From Nocardioides marinus (lineage in GTDB: Bacteria; Actinomycetota; Actinomycetes; Propionibacteriales; Nocardioidaceae), in NCBI RefSeq assembly GCF_013408145.1, contig NZ_JACBZI010000001.1, positions 2,122,001 through 2,186,000 on the forward strand: a stretch of DNA of 64,000 nt, given 5' to 3'. The notes under the pieces were generated by a model. It ran no database searches and had not been told where the DNA came from. It saw only the letters and a list, made by a program, of their open reading frames with translations. Every line of letters begins with the position of its first letter. The stretch's first letter is position 1. Positions 25,868-37,534 of the stretch are shown in pieces. The position numbers and the translations under genes were made by a program.

Positions 25868-25884
25868 GTGGAACGGCTAGCGGG

Positions 25885-27351
25885 TCACTGACCGCCGGTC
25901 AGCTTCTCGCGGAGCGCCTGCAGCGCCTCGTCGGAGGCCAGCGAGCCGCTGGTGTCGCTGCTCTCGACCTCGTTGGAGGAGGAGTACGAGGTGGCCTCGC
26001 CGGCCTCGACCTCGGCCTGCGCGGCCTCCTGCTTCTGCTTGACGTGGGCCTCCCAGCGGGCGTGGGCCTTGGCGTAGTCCGCCTCCCACTTCGCACGCTG
26101 CTCGTCGAAGCCCTCGAGCCACTCGCCGGTCTCGGGGTCGAAGCCCTCGGGGTAGACGTAGTTGCCCTGCTCGTCGTAGGTGGCGGTCATGCCGTAGAGG
26201 GTCGGGTCGAACTCCTCCACGTCAGCGGCCGCCGCCGTGTCGTTGGCCTGCTTCAGCGACAGCGAGATCCGGCGACGCTCGAGGTCGATGTCGATGATCT
26301 TGACCATGACGTCGTCGTTGACCTGGACGACCTGCTCGGGGATCTCCACGTGGCGCTCGGCCAGCTCGGAGATGTGCACCAGGCCCTCGATGCCCTCCTC
26401 GACGCGGACGAACGAACCGAAGGGCACCAGCTTGGTGACCTTGCCCGGGACGATCTGACCGATCTGGTGGGTGCGGGCGAAGTGCTGCCAGGGGTCCTCC
26501 TGCGTCGCCTTGAGCGACAGCGACACGCGCTCGCGCTCCATGTCGACGTCGAGCACCTCGACGGTGACCTCGTCGCCCACGGCGACGACCTCGGAGGGGT
26601 GGTCGATGTGCTTCCAGGACAGCTCCGAGACGTGCACGAGGCCGTCGACGCCACCGAGGTCCACGAAGGCACCGAAGTTGACGATCGAGGACACGACGCC
26701 CTTGCGGATCTGGCCCTTCTGCAGCTGGGTGAGGAAGCCGTGGCGGACCTCGGACTGGGTCTGCTCGAGCCAGGCACGGCGCGACAGGACCACGTTGTTG
26801 CGGTTCTTGTCGAGCTCGATGATCTTCGCCTCGAGGGTCTGGCCGACGTAGGGCTGCAGGTCGCGGACGCGACGCATCTCCACCAGCGAGGCCGGCAGGA
26901 AGCCGCGCAGACCGATGTCGAGGATCAGGCCGCCCTTGACGACCTCGATGACGGTGCCCTCGACGACGCCGTCCTCCTCCTTGACCTGCTCGATCGTGCC
27001 CCAGGCGCGCTCGTACTGGGCGCGCTTCTTGGACAGGATCAGGCGACCCTCCTTGTCCTCCTTCTGGAGGACCAGGGCCTCGACCTTGTCACCGACCTCG
27101 ACGACCTCGTGGGGGTCGACGTCGTGCTTGATCGACAGCTCGCGCGAGGGGATGACGCCCTCGGTCTTGTAGCCGATGTCGAGCAGGACCTCGTCGCGGT
27201 CCACCTTGACGATGGTGCCGTCGACGATGTCGCCGTCGTTGAAGTACTTGATGGTCTCGTCGATCGCGGCGAGGAAGTCCGCCTCCGACCCGATGTCGTT
27301 GACCGCAACCTGCGGCGCGTCGTAGTCGGGGAGAGCAGAGAGGGTCGTCAT
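25885..27351 (-). CDS. rpsA: 30S ribosomal protein S1
   Basis: A 488-residue S1 protein with four S1/OB-fold RNA-binding domains: GDIVDGTIVKVDRDEVLLDI; EDGVVEGTVIEVVKGGLILD; KGVVSSIVNFGAFVDLGGVD; PGKVTKLVPFGSFVRVEEGI. A C-terminal acidic and serine-rich tail follows (GYVYPEGF-type region, then EVEAGEATSYSSSNEVESS), typical of actinobacteria. It helps mRNA binding and tmRNA function on the 30S subunit. ATG 27351 fits the conserved N-terminus (APQVAVNDIGSEADFLAAID); no close ribosome site is seen, which is usual for rpsA. Confidence 0.95.
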   Translation of the reverse strand: MTTLSALPDYDAPQVAVNDIGSEADFLAAIDETIKYFNDGDIVDGTIVKVDRDEVLLDIGYKTEGVIPSRELSIKHDVDPHEVVEVGDKVEALVLQKEDKEGRLILSKKRAQYERAWGTIEQVKEEDGVVEGTVIEVVKGGLILDIGLRGFLPASLVEMRRVRDLQPYVGQTLEAKIIELDKNRNNVVLSRRAWLEQTQSEVRHGFLTQLQKGQIRKGVVSSIVNFGAFVDLGGVDGLVHVSELSWKHIDHPSEVVAVGDEVTVEVLDVDMERERVSLSLKATQEDPWQHFARTHQIGQIVPGKVTKLVPFGSFVRVEEGIEGLVHISELAERHVEIPEQVVQVNDDVMVKIIDIDLERRRISLSLKQANDTAAAADVEEFDPTLYGMTATYDEQGNYVYPEGFDPETGEWLEGFDEQRAKWEADYAKAHARWEAHVKQKQEAAQAEVEAGEATSYSSSNEVESSDTSGSLASDEALQALREKLTGGQ

Positions 27352-27797
27352 AAGGGAAGTGGTTCCTTGGATGGGCAGAAGTCGTTCGGACACGCGTCAG
27401 GGTCCGGTTCAGACGTGACGGCGGTGGAGGCACTGCCCGTGAGGGCGACGCCGACCGTCGAGGCCGAGCCAGGTCCACTCCGTTCGGGACGCAGGCAGAC
27501 CACAGGCGCGTCTGTCAGGGTACGCCGCCGCGGAGCGGGGAGTCCAACCGGCGCGAGAGGCCGCGGACGAGACCGTCGGCGGCCGCCGGTCTGGACCGGT
27601 GGGCGCCCAGCGCATCGGACCGCGGCGGTCGGGTACGGCCATCCTACGGCGACGTCGGTCCGTGCCCTCCCCCCAGGACGGCCGGGCCGCCTCTCGCCCC
27701 TCCGCAGCCGCCCGGGTGGTCCAGCTCCCTCCACCTCCGGGTCTGTCTCCTCCGGCGCGCCGCGGTGCCTCCCCGCCATGAAACACAGGAGACATCC
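27352..27797. other. Intergenic region upstream of rpsA and of the TSP3 gene
   Basis: A 446-bp divergent spacer. On the minus strand TACCCT (27517-27522) with TTGGAC about 19 nt upstream is a candidate rpsA promoter, giving a leader of roughly 160 nt. Immediately before the plus-strand gene is a good ribosome site, AGGAG (27787-27791). Open frames here are low-complexity and not called. No riboswitch was recognised. Confidence 0.4.
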
Positions 27798-30671
27798 ATG
27801 TCCGCACCCCCGTCCTCATCTCCCCCCACCCCCCGGCGTCGCCGCGCTCTCGCTGCGGGACTCGGCCTCACGACGGCCGCGTTCTACACGGTGATGACCG
27901 TCCCGTTCGCTCCCGCAGCGAGCGCGGCGCCGCTGCAGCTGCCCCCGACCGCGACCGCCGCGGCGAGTGCCGAGCTGGCCCACGTCCGCGCCCTGTCCCT
28001 GCCCGGCGTCGGCGGCGTGGCGGACCTGTCGGTCGCCCAGGCCAGCGGGAGCCTCAACGGGGCCAACCCCCGCGCCGTGGCCGACGCCAAGAACATTGCC
28101 GACGTGGCCGGGCTCGCGCCGCTGACCTCGGCGCTCAACGAGTTCCTGCTCGGCGACGTCCACCAGGAGGCACCGCCCAACAACGTCAAGCCCGTCGTCG
28201 ACGGACTGGTGCTGAACCCGGGTGGACCCGCCGACGCCCTGGACCCGATCCTGGACCTGGGCGTCTCGAACGCGTCGGCGCAGGCCCGGTTCCTGGCCAA
28301 CGGCAATTGCGTCCCTGCGAACGTGCCGTTCACCGACTCGATGGTCTCGACGGCGGATGTCGCCCTCCTCGGCGCAGCGGTCGACGGTGGTCTGGTCGGG
28401 CTCCCCGGAACGGCCTCGGTCTCCCAGCGAGCCACGCTGGTCGACAACGGTCGCGCCAATGGCGGCCGCACCCTGGTCTCCGAGGCCCGGGGCAGCACCG
28501 CCGACCTGCAGATCGCCGGTCTCGGCCTCCTGCAGGTCGTGAGCGCCCCCAGCCTCAAGGTCGAGACCGACGGAACGGCGGCAGGCACGAAGGCCACCTA
28601 CACGGCCCCCGTCATCTCCATCGACGGCGGCCCCCTCATCGACCTCGCCCAGGACGCCGACTTCGTCCTCGACGAGAGCATCCCGGGCAGCGCCATGCTG
28701 CTGGAGCTGTCCGCCGGTCGGCTGGTCACGACGACGAAGACCCCGACCGCGATCTCCGCCGAGGCAACGGCCCTCCACGTGAAGCTGACGCTGGGTGGGA
28801 TCATCGACGTCGCCGAGGTCGACCTCTTCCCCCTCGCAGCGTCGGCCACCGCACCGGCCGGCGGCATCACCTGCGGCACGGCCGGCGACTCCGACGGCGA
28901 CGGCCTCGACGACGACGTCGAGCCGATCATCGGTACCGACCCGAACAACCCCGACACCGACGGCGACGGCACCGGGGACGGGCAGGAGGACGCCGACGGC
29001 GACGGGATCACGAACCTGGAGGAGGTCACCGGTTCGGAGAACGACGGCTACGGCAACGAGCCGACGAACCCCAACGACGCGGACTCCGACGACGACGGGC
29101 TCACCGACGGCCAGGAGATCGACCTCACCGGCACCGACCCGAACAACCCCGACACCGACGGCGACGGCACCTCCGACGCCGACGAGGACCCCGACGGCGA
29201 CGGCCTGACCAACCTCGAGGAGGTCACCGGCTCGGAGAACGACACCTTCGGCAACGAGCCCACCGACCCGCTGGTGGCGGACTCCGACGGCGACGGCCTC
29301 ACCGACGGCGAGGAGACCTCCGGCTCGGAGAACACCTCCTTCGGCAACGAGCCCACCGACCCGAACGAGGCCGACACCGATGGTGGCGGCGTCCCCGACG
29401 GTGACGAGGTCGCCGCGACCCCGGCGACCGACCCCAACGACGCCGCGGACGACGTGCTCGACCCGGCCGGTGACGCCGACAACGACGGCGTGACCAACGG
29501 CGACGAGGTCTCCGGTGACGAGAACGACGCCTTCGGCAACGAGCCGACCGACCCGCGGGACCCCGACTCCGACGGCGACGGGCTCACCGACGGCCAGGAG
29601 ATCTACGAGACCGGCACCGACCCGAACGAGGCCGACACCGACGGCGACGGCACCTCCGACGCCGACGAGGACCCCGACGGCGACGGCCTGACCAACCTCG
29701 AGGAGGTCACCGGCTCGGAGAACGACACCTTCGGCAACGAGCCCACCGACCCGCTCGACGCGGACTCCGACGGCGACGGCCTCACCGACGGCGAGGAGAC
29801 CTCCGGCTCGGAGAACGACGGCTACGGCAACGAGCCGACGAACCCCAACGCAGCCGACACCGACGGTGACCAGCTCACCGACTCCCAGGAGATCGACCTC
29901 ACCGGCACCGACCCGAACGAGGCCGACACCGACGGCGACGGCACCTCCGACGCCGACGAGGACCCCGATGGCGACGAGCTGACCAACCTCGAGGAGGTCA
30001 CCGGCTCGGAGAACGACACCTTCGGCAACGAGCCCACCGACCCGCTCGACGCGGACTCCGACGACGACGACCTCACCGACGGCGAGGAGACCTCCTCCAC
30101 GCCGGCGACCGACCCGAACACCCCCAACGACGAGCAGAACGTCGTCGACTCCGACGACGACGGGCTGACCGACACCGAGGAGGGCGTGCTCGGCACCGAC
30201 CCGAACGACCCCGACACCGACGGTGACGGCCTGCTCGACGGCGAGGAGGTCAACACCTACAAGACCGACCCGCTGGACGCCGACACCGACGGCGACACCC
30301 TCAGCGACGGCCGCGAGGTCCTCAAGATCGGGTCGAACCCGAAGCAGAAGGACACCGACAAGGACGGCCTCAAGGACGGCCAGGAGGTCAAGCGCTACAA
30401 GACCAACCCCCTGAAGAAGGACACCGACGGGGACGGCCTCAAGGACAAGGTCGAGATCAAGGGGACGGCCAACAAGGACTGGGGCAAGTGCCCGACGAAC
30501 CCCAAGAGGAAGGACTCCGACCGGGACGGCCTGACCGACCGGGAGGAGATCAAGCGCTACGGCACCGACCCGTGCACCAAGGACACGGACCGCGGCGGTG
30601 CCAGCGACGGCAAGGAGGTCCGGGCGGGCAGCGACCCGCTCGACCCCCGCAGCACCCCGGGGCACCCCTGA
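27798..30671 (+). CDS. Large secreted protein with thrombospondin type 3 (calcium-binding) repeats
   Basis: A 957-residue exported protein. The signal peptide (RRRR, then a hydrophobic core ending APAASA) is probably cut near residue 43. Residues about 45-355 form a beta-rich domain of unknown function with [19 protein letters not shown] and one Cys pair ([18 protein letters not shown]). From residue 363 to about 950 the protein is a train of thrombospondin type 3 motifs ([23 protein letters not shown] and variants), each an EF-hand-like Ca2+ loop. The middle repeats are almost pure Asp/Glu/Gly/Thr; the last four are lysine-rich ([18 protein letters not shown]). There is no LPXTG, lipobox or C-terminal membrane span, so it is released or held by charge. 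AGGAG precedes the ATG; a hairpin follows. Confidence 0.85.
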   Translation: MSAPPSSSPPTPRRRRALAAGLGLTTAAFYTVMTVPFAPAASAAPLQLPPTATAAASAELAHVRALSLPGVGGVADLSVAQASGSLNGANPRAVADAKNIADVAGLAPLTSALNEFLLGDVHQEAPPNNVKPVVDGLVLNPGGPADALDPILDLGVSNASAQARFLANGNCVPANVPFTDSMVSTADVALLGAAVDGGLVGLPGTASVSQRATLVDNGRANGGRTLVSEARGSTADLQIAGLGLLQVVSAPSLKVETDGTAAGTKATYTAPVISIDGGPLIDLAQDADFVLDESIPGSAMLLELSAGRLVTTTKTPTAISAEATALHVKLTLGGIIDVAEVDLFPLAASATAPAGGITCGTAGDSDGDGLDDDVEPIIGTDPNNPDTDGDGTGDGQEDADGDGITNLEEVTGSENDGYGNEPTNPNDADSDDDGLTDGQEIDLTGTDPNNPDTDGDGTSDADEDPDGDGLTNLEEVTGSENDTFGNEPTDPLVADSDGDGLTDGEETSGSENTSFGNEPTDPNEADTDGGGVPDGDEVAATPATDPNDAADDVLDPAGDADNDGVTNGDEVSGDENDAFGNEPTDPRDPDSDGDGLTDGQEIYETGTDPNEADTDGDGTSDADEDPDGDGLTNLEEVTGSENDTFGNEPTDPLDADSDGDGLTDGEETSGSENDGYGNEPTNPNAADTDGDQLTDSQEIDLTGTDPNEADTDGDGTSDADEDPDGDELTNLEEVTGSENDTFGNEPTDPLDADSDDDDLTDGEETSSTPATDPNTPNDEQNVVDSDDDGLTDTEEGVLGTDPNDPDTDGDGLLDGEEVNTYKTDPLDADTDGDTLSDGREVLKIGSNPKQKDTDKDGLKDGQEVKRYKTNPLKKDTDGDGLKDKVEIKGTANKDWGKCPTNPKRKDSDRDGLTDREEIKRYGTDPCTKDTDRGGASDGKEVRAGSDPLDPRSTPGHP
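29130..30100 (+). repeat. Near-identical DNA blocks encoding TSP3 repeats
   Basis: A block of about 180 bp starting GGCACCGACCCGAAC occurs at 29130, 29613 and 29904, that is, 161 and 97 codons apart, with few differences. Each copy carries the protein sequence [37 protein letters not shown] and [14 protein letters not shown], with small changes. High DNA identity between blocks points to recent internal duplication or gene conversion. Confidence 0.85.
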
Positions 30672-30721
30672 GGTAGCCCCTTCCGGGGAGGGAACCTGGA
30701 CCGCACCATGGCGGGGCGGGG

Positions 30722-30753
30722 CTCCCCTCGGGTCACCTGTGGCCCGAGGGGAG
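30722..30753. terminator. Bidirectional terminator between the TSP3 and APH genes
   Basis: An 11-bp perfect stem, CTCCCCTCGGG/CCCGAGGGGAG (30722-30732 with 30743-30753), with a 10-nt loop, directly before the stop of the convergent kinase gene. Confidence 0.75.
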
Positions 30754-30754
30754 T

Positions 30755-31699
30755 CTAGGGAGCATCCGCCGTGGCGTGGAGGTCGCCGGCTCGTACCATC
30801 GCCACCAGCTGGCGGTGGGCCCGCTCGGCGACCGGGTTCGTCCCCCTCCTGGTGGCCAGCTCCATCACCGCCACCAGGTCCACCGCGCGGGCGCGCTCCA
30901 GCAGGGTCGGCTCGTCGACACCTCGTCGCTGCGCCACCGTGCCCAGCACGGCGTCGACGTACGCCGGTGACCGGTCGAAACGCACCAGGTTGCCCAGGTC
31001 TGCGCCGACCGTCCCGGCGTGGGCGAACTCCCAGTCCAGCACCCCGCTGACCCGCACGGCCCCGCCCGGGTCCTGCTCGAGCAGGACGTTCTTGGGGTTG
31101 AGGTCCCCGTGCACCAGGACGGCTCCCGAGGAGTCCCCGAGCACGTCGTCGGCGTGCCGGCACAGGGCGGCCAGCTCACGGGCCTGGGCCTCGTCGAGCC
31201 CCAGTCGCGGCGCCAGTGCCGCCCCCAGCTCCACCACCAGCTCCGTGTCCCACGGTGGCTCCCACTCCTCGATCTCGAGGGTGGCCCCGGCGAACCGGCC
31301 CGGTCGTGGCTGGACGGTGCCGGCCAGCCGCGCCACGACCTCGCCGAGCGCGGCGCCCGCGGAGGCCAGTCCCTGGTCGTCCAGCCGCGGCAGCAACAGG
31401 TCGCCCCGCTCCCCCGGCAGGTGCTCGGTCAGGAGCAGGCCAGGCGCGCCGCTCGCCGGATCCCCCTCCCGGACCTCGACGACGCCCGGGACGGGCGCGC
31501 ACCCCTCCAGCGCAGCGGCGGCCAGGGCCAGCACGGCCGCATCCCGCGTCGGACCGTCACGGTCCTCGGGCTCGTGGACCCGCACCACCGTGCGCTCGCC
31601 ACCGGCCTCGGCGAGGAAGGTGCGTCCCGACCACCCACCGGGCAGCGGCCGCATGTCCGCGAACCCGGTGGGCGAGTGGGCATCATGGGCGTCCGACAT
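30755..31699 (-). CDS. APH-family phosphotransferase
   Basis: A 314-residue kinase-fold protein of the aminoglycoside/choline phosphotransferase superfamily. The Brenner catalytic motif VLVHGDLNPKNVLLE (HxDxxxxN) is near residue 195 and the metal-binding Asp follows in GVLDWEFAHAG. The N-terminal lobe has FLAEAGGERTVVRVHEP. Such genes are common in actinobacterial chromosomes and act on small molecules; nothing shows antibiotic resistance. The ATG at 31699 is preceded by GAGGAT, a moderate ribosome site. It is divergent from the decapeptide-repeat gene by 47 bp. Confidence 0.8.
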   Translation of the reverse strand: MSDAHDAHSPTGFADMRPLPGGWSGRTFLAEAGGERTVVRVHEPEDRDGPTRDAAVLALAAAALEGCAPVPGVVEVREGDPASGAPGLLLTEHLPGERGDLLLPRLDDQGLASAGAALGEVVARLAGTVQPRPGRFAGATLEIEEWEPPWDTELVVELGAALAPRLGLDEAQARELAALCRHADDVLGDSSGAVLVHGDLNPKNVLLEQDPGGAVRVSGVLDWEFAHAGTVGADLGNLVRFDRSPAYVDAVLGTVAQRRGVDEPTLLERARAVDLVAVMELATRRGTNPVAERAHRQLVAMVRAGDLHATADAP

Positions 31700-31746
31700 G
31701 GGGCGGATCCTCCCACCGCCGGGCGGTGCCCACGTAGCGTGCTCCC

Positions 31747-32535
31747 ATGGCCCGTCCCCCTGCCACGTTCGCGCTCGACGCTGCACTGCTCCCCTGGCGA
31801 CTCGCGGTGGCCGCCACCCAGACGACCCTCCAGCTCGACACCCTGGTCTCCCCCGACGGCCCGATCCGTCGCCCGGGTGGGTACGCCGACCTGGTGCTGC
31901 GCGTCATCGGCGAGCACGGGTACGCCGAGCAGCTGGTCGACCTGCTGACCGACGAGGACGGCCCGATGCGCCTGGCGTCGGTCGTCAACGAGCTGACGGC
32001 CCCCGACCGCCCGCTGGGCAGGATGCTGGCCCGCGACGGGGTGCTGGACCGGCTGCTCGCCGACGAGGGACCCCTGACCCGCCTGGTCGCCCGCGACGGG
32101 GTGCTGGACCGCCTGCTGGCGGCCGACGGGCCGCTCGACCGGCTGCTCGGAGAGGGTGGGGCGCTGGACCGCGTGGTCGCCGAGGAGGGTGTGCTCGAGC
32201 GGCTGCTGGAGCCGGGCGGTCCCGTCGACCGGTTGACCCAGCCCGGCGGGCTGCTGGAGCTGGTCCTGCGACCCGGCGGGCTCGCCGACCGGATGCTCAC
32301 CGACGACGGGTTCGTCGAGCGTCTGCTCGCCGACGGTGGCACCCTCGACCAGCTGGTCGCGCTCGGCGACACGCTGGAGTCCATCCAGCCGCGCCTGGCC
32401 GAGCTGGCGGAGGTCGTGCCCACCCTGTCGACCTCCGCGGACGCGCTGCACCGCGCGGTGGGCCCCCTCGGCGACCTGGCGGGGAGGCTGCCGCTCAACC
32501 GCCGCCGGCCGCTGCCGGCCGGGTCCCAGGCGTGA
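31747..32535 (+). CDS. Decapeptide-repeat protein of unknown function
   Basis: A 262-residue protein. The N-terminal 85 residues are helical with an amphipathic start (FALDAALLPWRLAVAATQTT). Residues about 91-210 consist of twelve contiguous 10-residue units close to DRLLAxxGxL, for example DRLLADEGPL, TRLVARDGVL, DRLLAADGPL, DRVVAEEGVL. The period does not slip once. The last 50 residues form one more helix pair and a basic tail. No signal peptide. A solenoid or stack of short helices is plausible. TAGCGT (31735-31740) ends 6 nt before the ATG, so it is leaderless. The stop overlaps the GTG of the methyltransferase gene (GTGA), which suggests a joint role. I know no function for it. Confidence 0.75.
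   Translation: MARPPATFALDAALLPWRLAVAATQTTLQLDTLVSPDGPIRRPGGYADLVLRVIGEHGYAEQLVDLLTDEDGPMRLASVVNELTAPDRPLGRMLARDGVLDRLLADEGPLTRLVARDGVLDRLLAADGPLDRLLGEGGALDRVVAEEGVLERLLEPGGPVDRLTQPGGLLELVLRPGGLADRMLTDDGFVERLLADGGTLDQLVALGDTLESIQPRLAELAEVVPTLSTSADALHRAVGPLGDLAGRLPLNRRRPLPAGSQA
32015..32376 (+). repeat. 30-bp coding repeats (decapeptide array)
   Basis: Twelve consecutive 30-bp units encode the decapeptide consensus DRLLAxxGxL. The strictest pair share GCCCGCGACGGGGTGCTGGA (32029-32048 and 32089-32108). Other units have diverged at the DNA level, so the array is old but length-constrained. Confidence 0.8.
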
Positions 32536-33383
32536 GCGACCAGCTCCCCCCGGTCACCCCCGACTCGCGCGACCACCCTCCGCTGCCCCCGGTGCGGGTC
32601 GAGCGCCGCGCGGTGGACGAGGCCGAGTCACGGGCCGCCAACGGACCCGACTGGGACCGCTACGCCGATGACTACCAGGCCACGCACGGGGAGTTCCTGG
32701 GCGACGCCGGCTTCGTCTGGGGTCCCGAGGGCCTCACCGAGGCCGAGGCCGGGGTCCTCGGCGACGTACGGGACAAGGACGTGCTGGAGGTCGGCTCCGG
32801 GGCAGGGCAGTGCTCGCGCTGGGTCCGCTCCCGCGGTGGTCGCGGCGTCGGTCTGGACCTCTCGTACCGCCAGCTGCAGCACTCGCGTCGGCTCGACGAG
32901 TCGACGGGGCTGTGGGTGCCCTCGGTCCTCGGCACCGCGACCGCCCTGCCCTTCCGGGCGGCCAGCTTCGACGCGGTGTTCTCGTCCTTCGGCGCGCTGC
33001 AGTTCGTCGCCGACCTCGGCGAGGCGGTGGGCGAGGTGGCGCGGGTCCTGCGCCCCGGGGGCAGGTTCGCCTTCTCGATCACCCACCCGACCCGGTGGAT
33101 GTTCCCCGACGACCCGGGCACCGACGGGCTGGTCGCCTCGCAGTCCTACTGGGACCGCACGCCCTACGTCGAGGTGGACGAGTCGACCGGTGCGGTGTCC
33201 TACGTGGAGCACCACCGCACCCTGGGCGACTGGGTGGGCATCCTCGCCGGTCACGGCTTCCGGATCACCGACCTCCTCGAGCCCGAGTGGCCCGAGGGGC
33301 ACGAGCGTGTGTGGGGCGGCTGGTCGGGCGTCCGCGGCCGGATCGGGCCCGGAACAGCAGTGATCGGGTGCGACCTCGGCTGA
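32532..33383 (+). CDS. Class I SAM-dependent methyltransferase
   Basis: A 283-residue methyltransferase_11-type enzyme. Motif I is VLEVGSGAGQCS, the acidic motif II is VGLDLSYRQLQ, and motif IV lies in FDAVFSSFGALQFV, followed by RVLRPGGRFAFSI. The N-terminal segment WDRYADDYQATHGEFLG is the usual lid. Actinobacterial relatives are annotated only as methyltransferases; the substrate is unknown. The GTG start overlaps the stop of the decapeptide-repeat gene, so the two proteins are made together. The last codons and the stop are part of a 17-bp stem that probably terminates transcription. Confidence 0.85.
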   Translation: MSDQLPPVTPDSRDHPPLPPVRVERRAVDEAESRAANGPDWDRYADDYQATHGEFLGDAGFVWGPEGLTEAEAGVLGDVRDKDVLEVGSGAGQCSRWVRSRGGRGVGLDLSYRQLQHSRRLDESTGLWVPSVLGTATALPFRAASFDAVFSSFGALQFVADLGEAVGEVARVLRPGGRFAFSITHPTRWMFPDDPGTDGLVASQSYWDRTPYVEVDESTGAVSYVEHHRTLGDWVGILAGHGFRITDLLEPEWPEGHERVWGGWSGVRGRIGPGTAVIGCDLG

Positions 33384-33398
33384 GGTCGCACCCGATCA
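33361..33398. terminator. 17-bp stem overlapping the methyltransferase stop codon
   Basis: TGATCGGGTGCGACCTC pairs perfectly with GAGGTCGCACCCGATCA (33361-33377 with 33382-33398), loop GGCT. The TGA stop at 33381-33383 lies between loop and stem, so the coding 3' end is itself one arm of the hairpin. It probably serves the convergent DUF3068 gene as well. Confidence 0.8.
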
Positions 33399-33420
33399 GG
33401 TGCCGGGGGGAGATCGAGGG

Positions 33421-37534
<4,114 letters not shown>

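Noticed and set aside
27816..31163. 1115-codon open frame on the minus strand opposite the TSP3 gene
   Set aside because: Its Val/Gly-rich pattern is the complement of GAC/GGC calcium-loop codons. The plus strand has a signal peptide, ribosome site and clear TSP3 motifs.
32015..32376. CRISPR-like regular 30-bp repeats
   Set aside because: The repeats are contiguous, have no spacers and encode a decapeptide in one frame; no cas gene is nearby.
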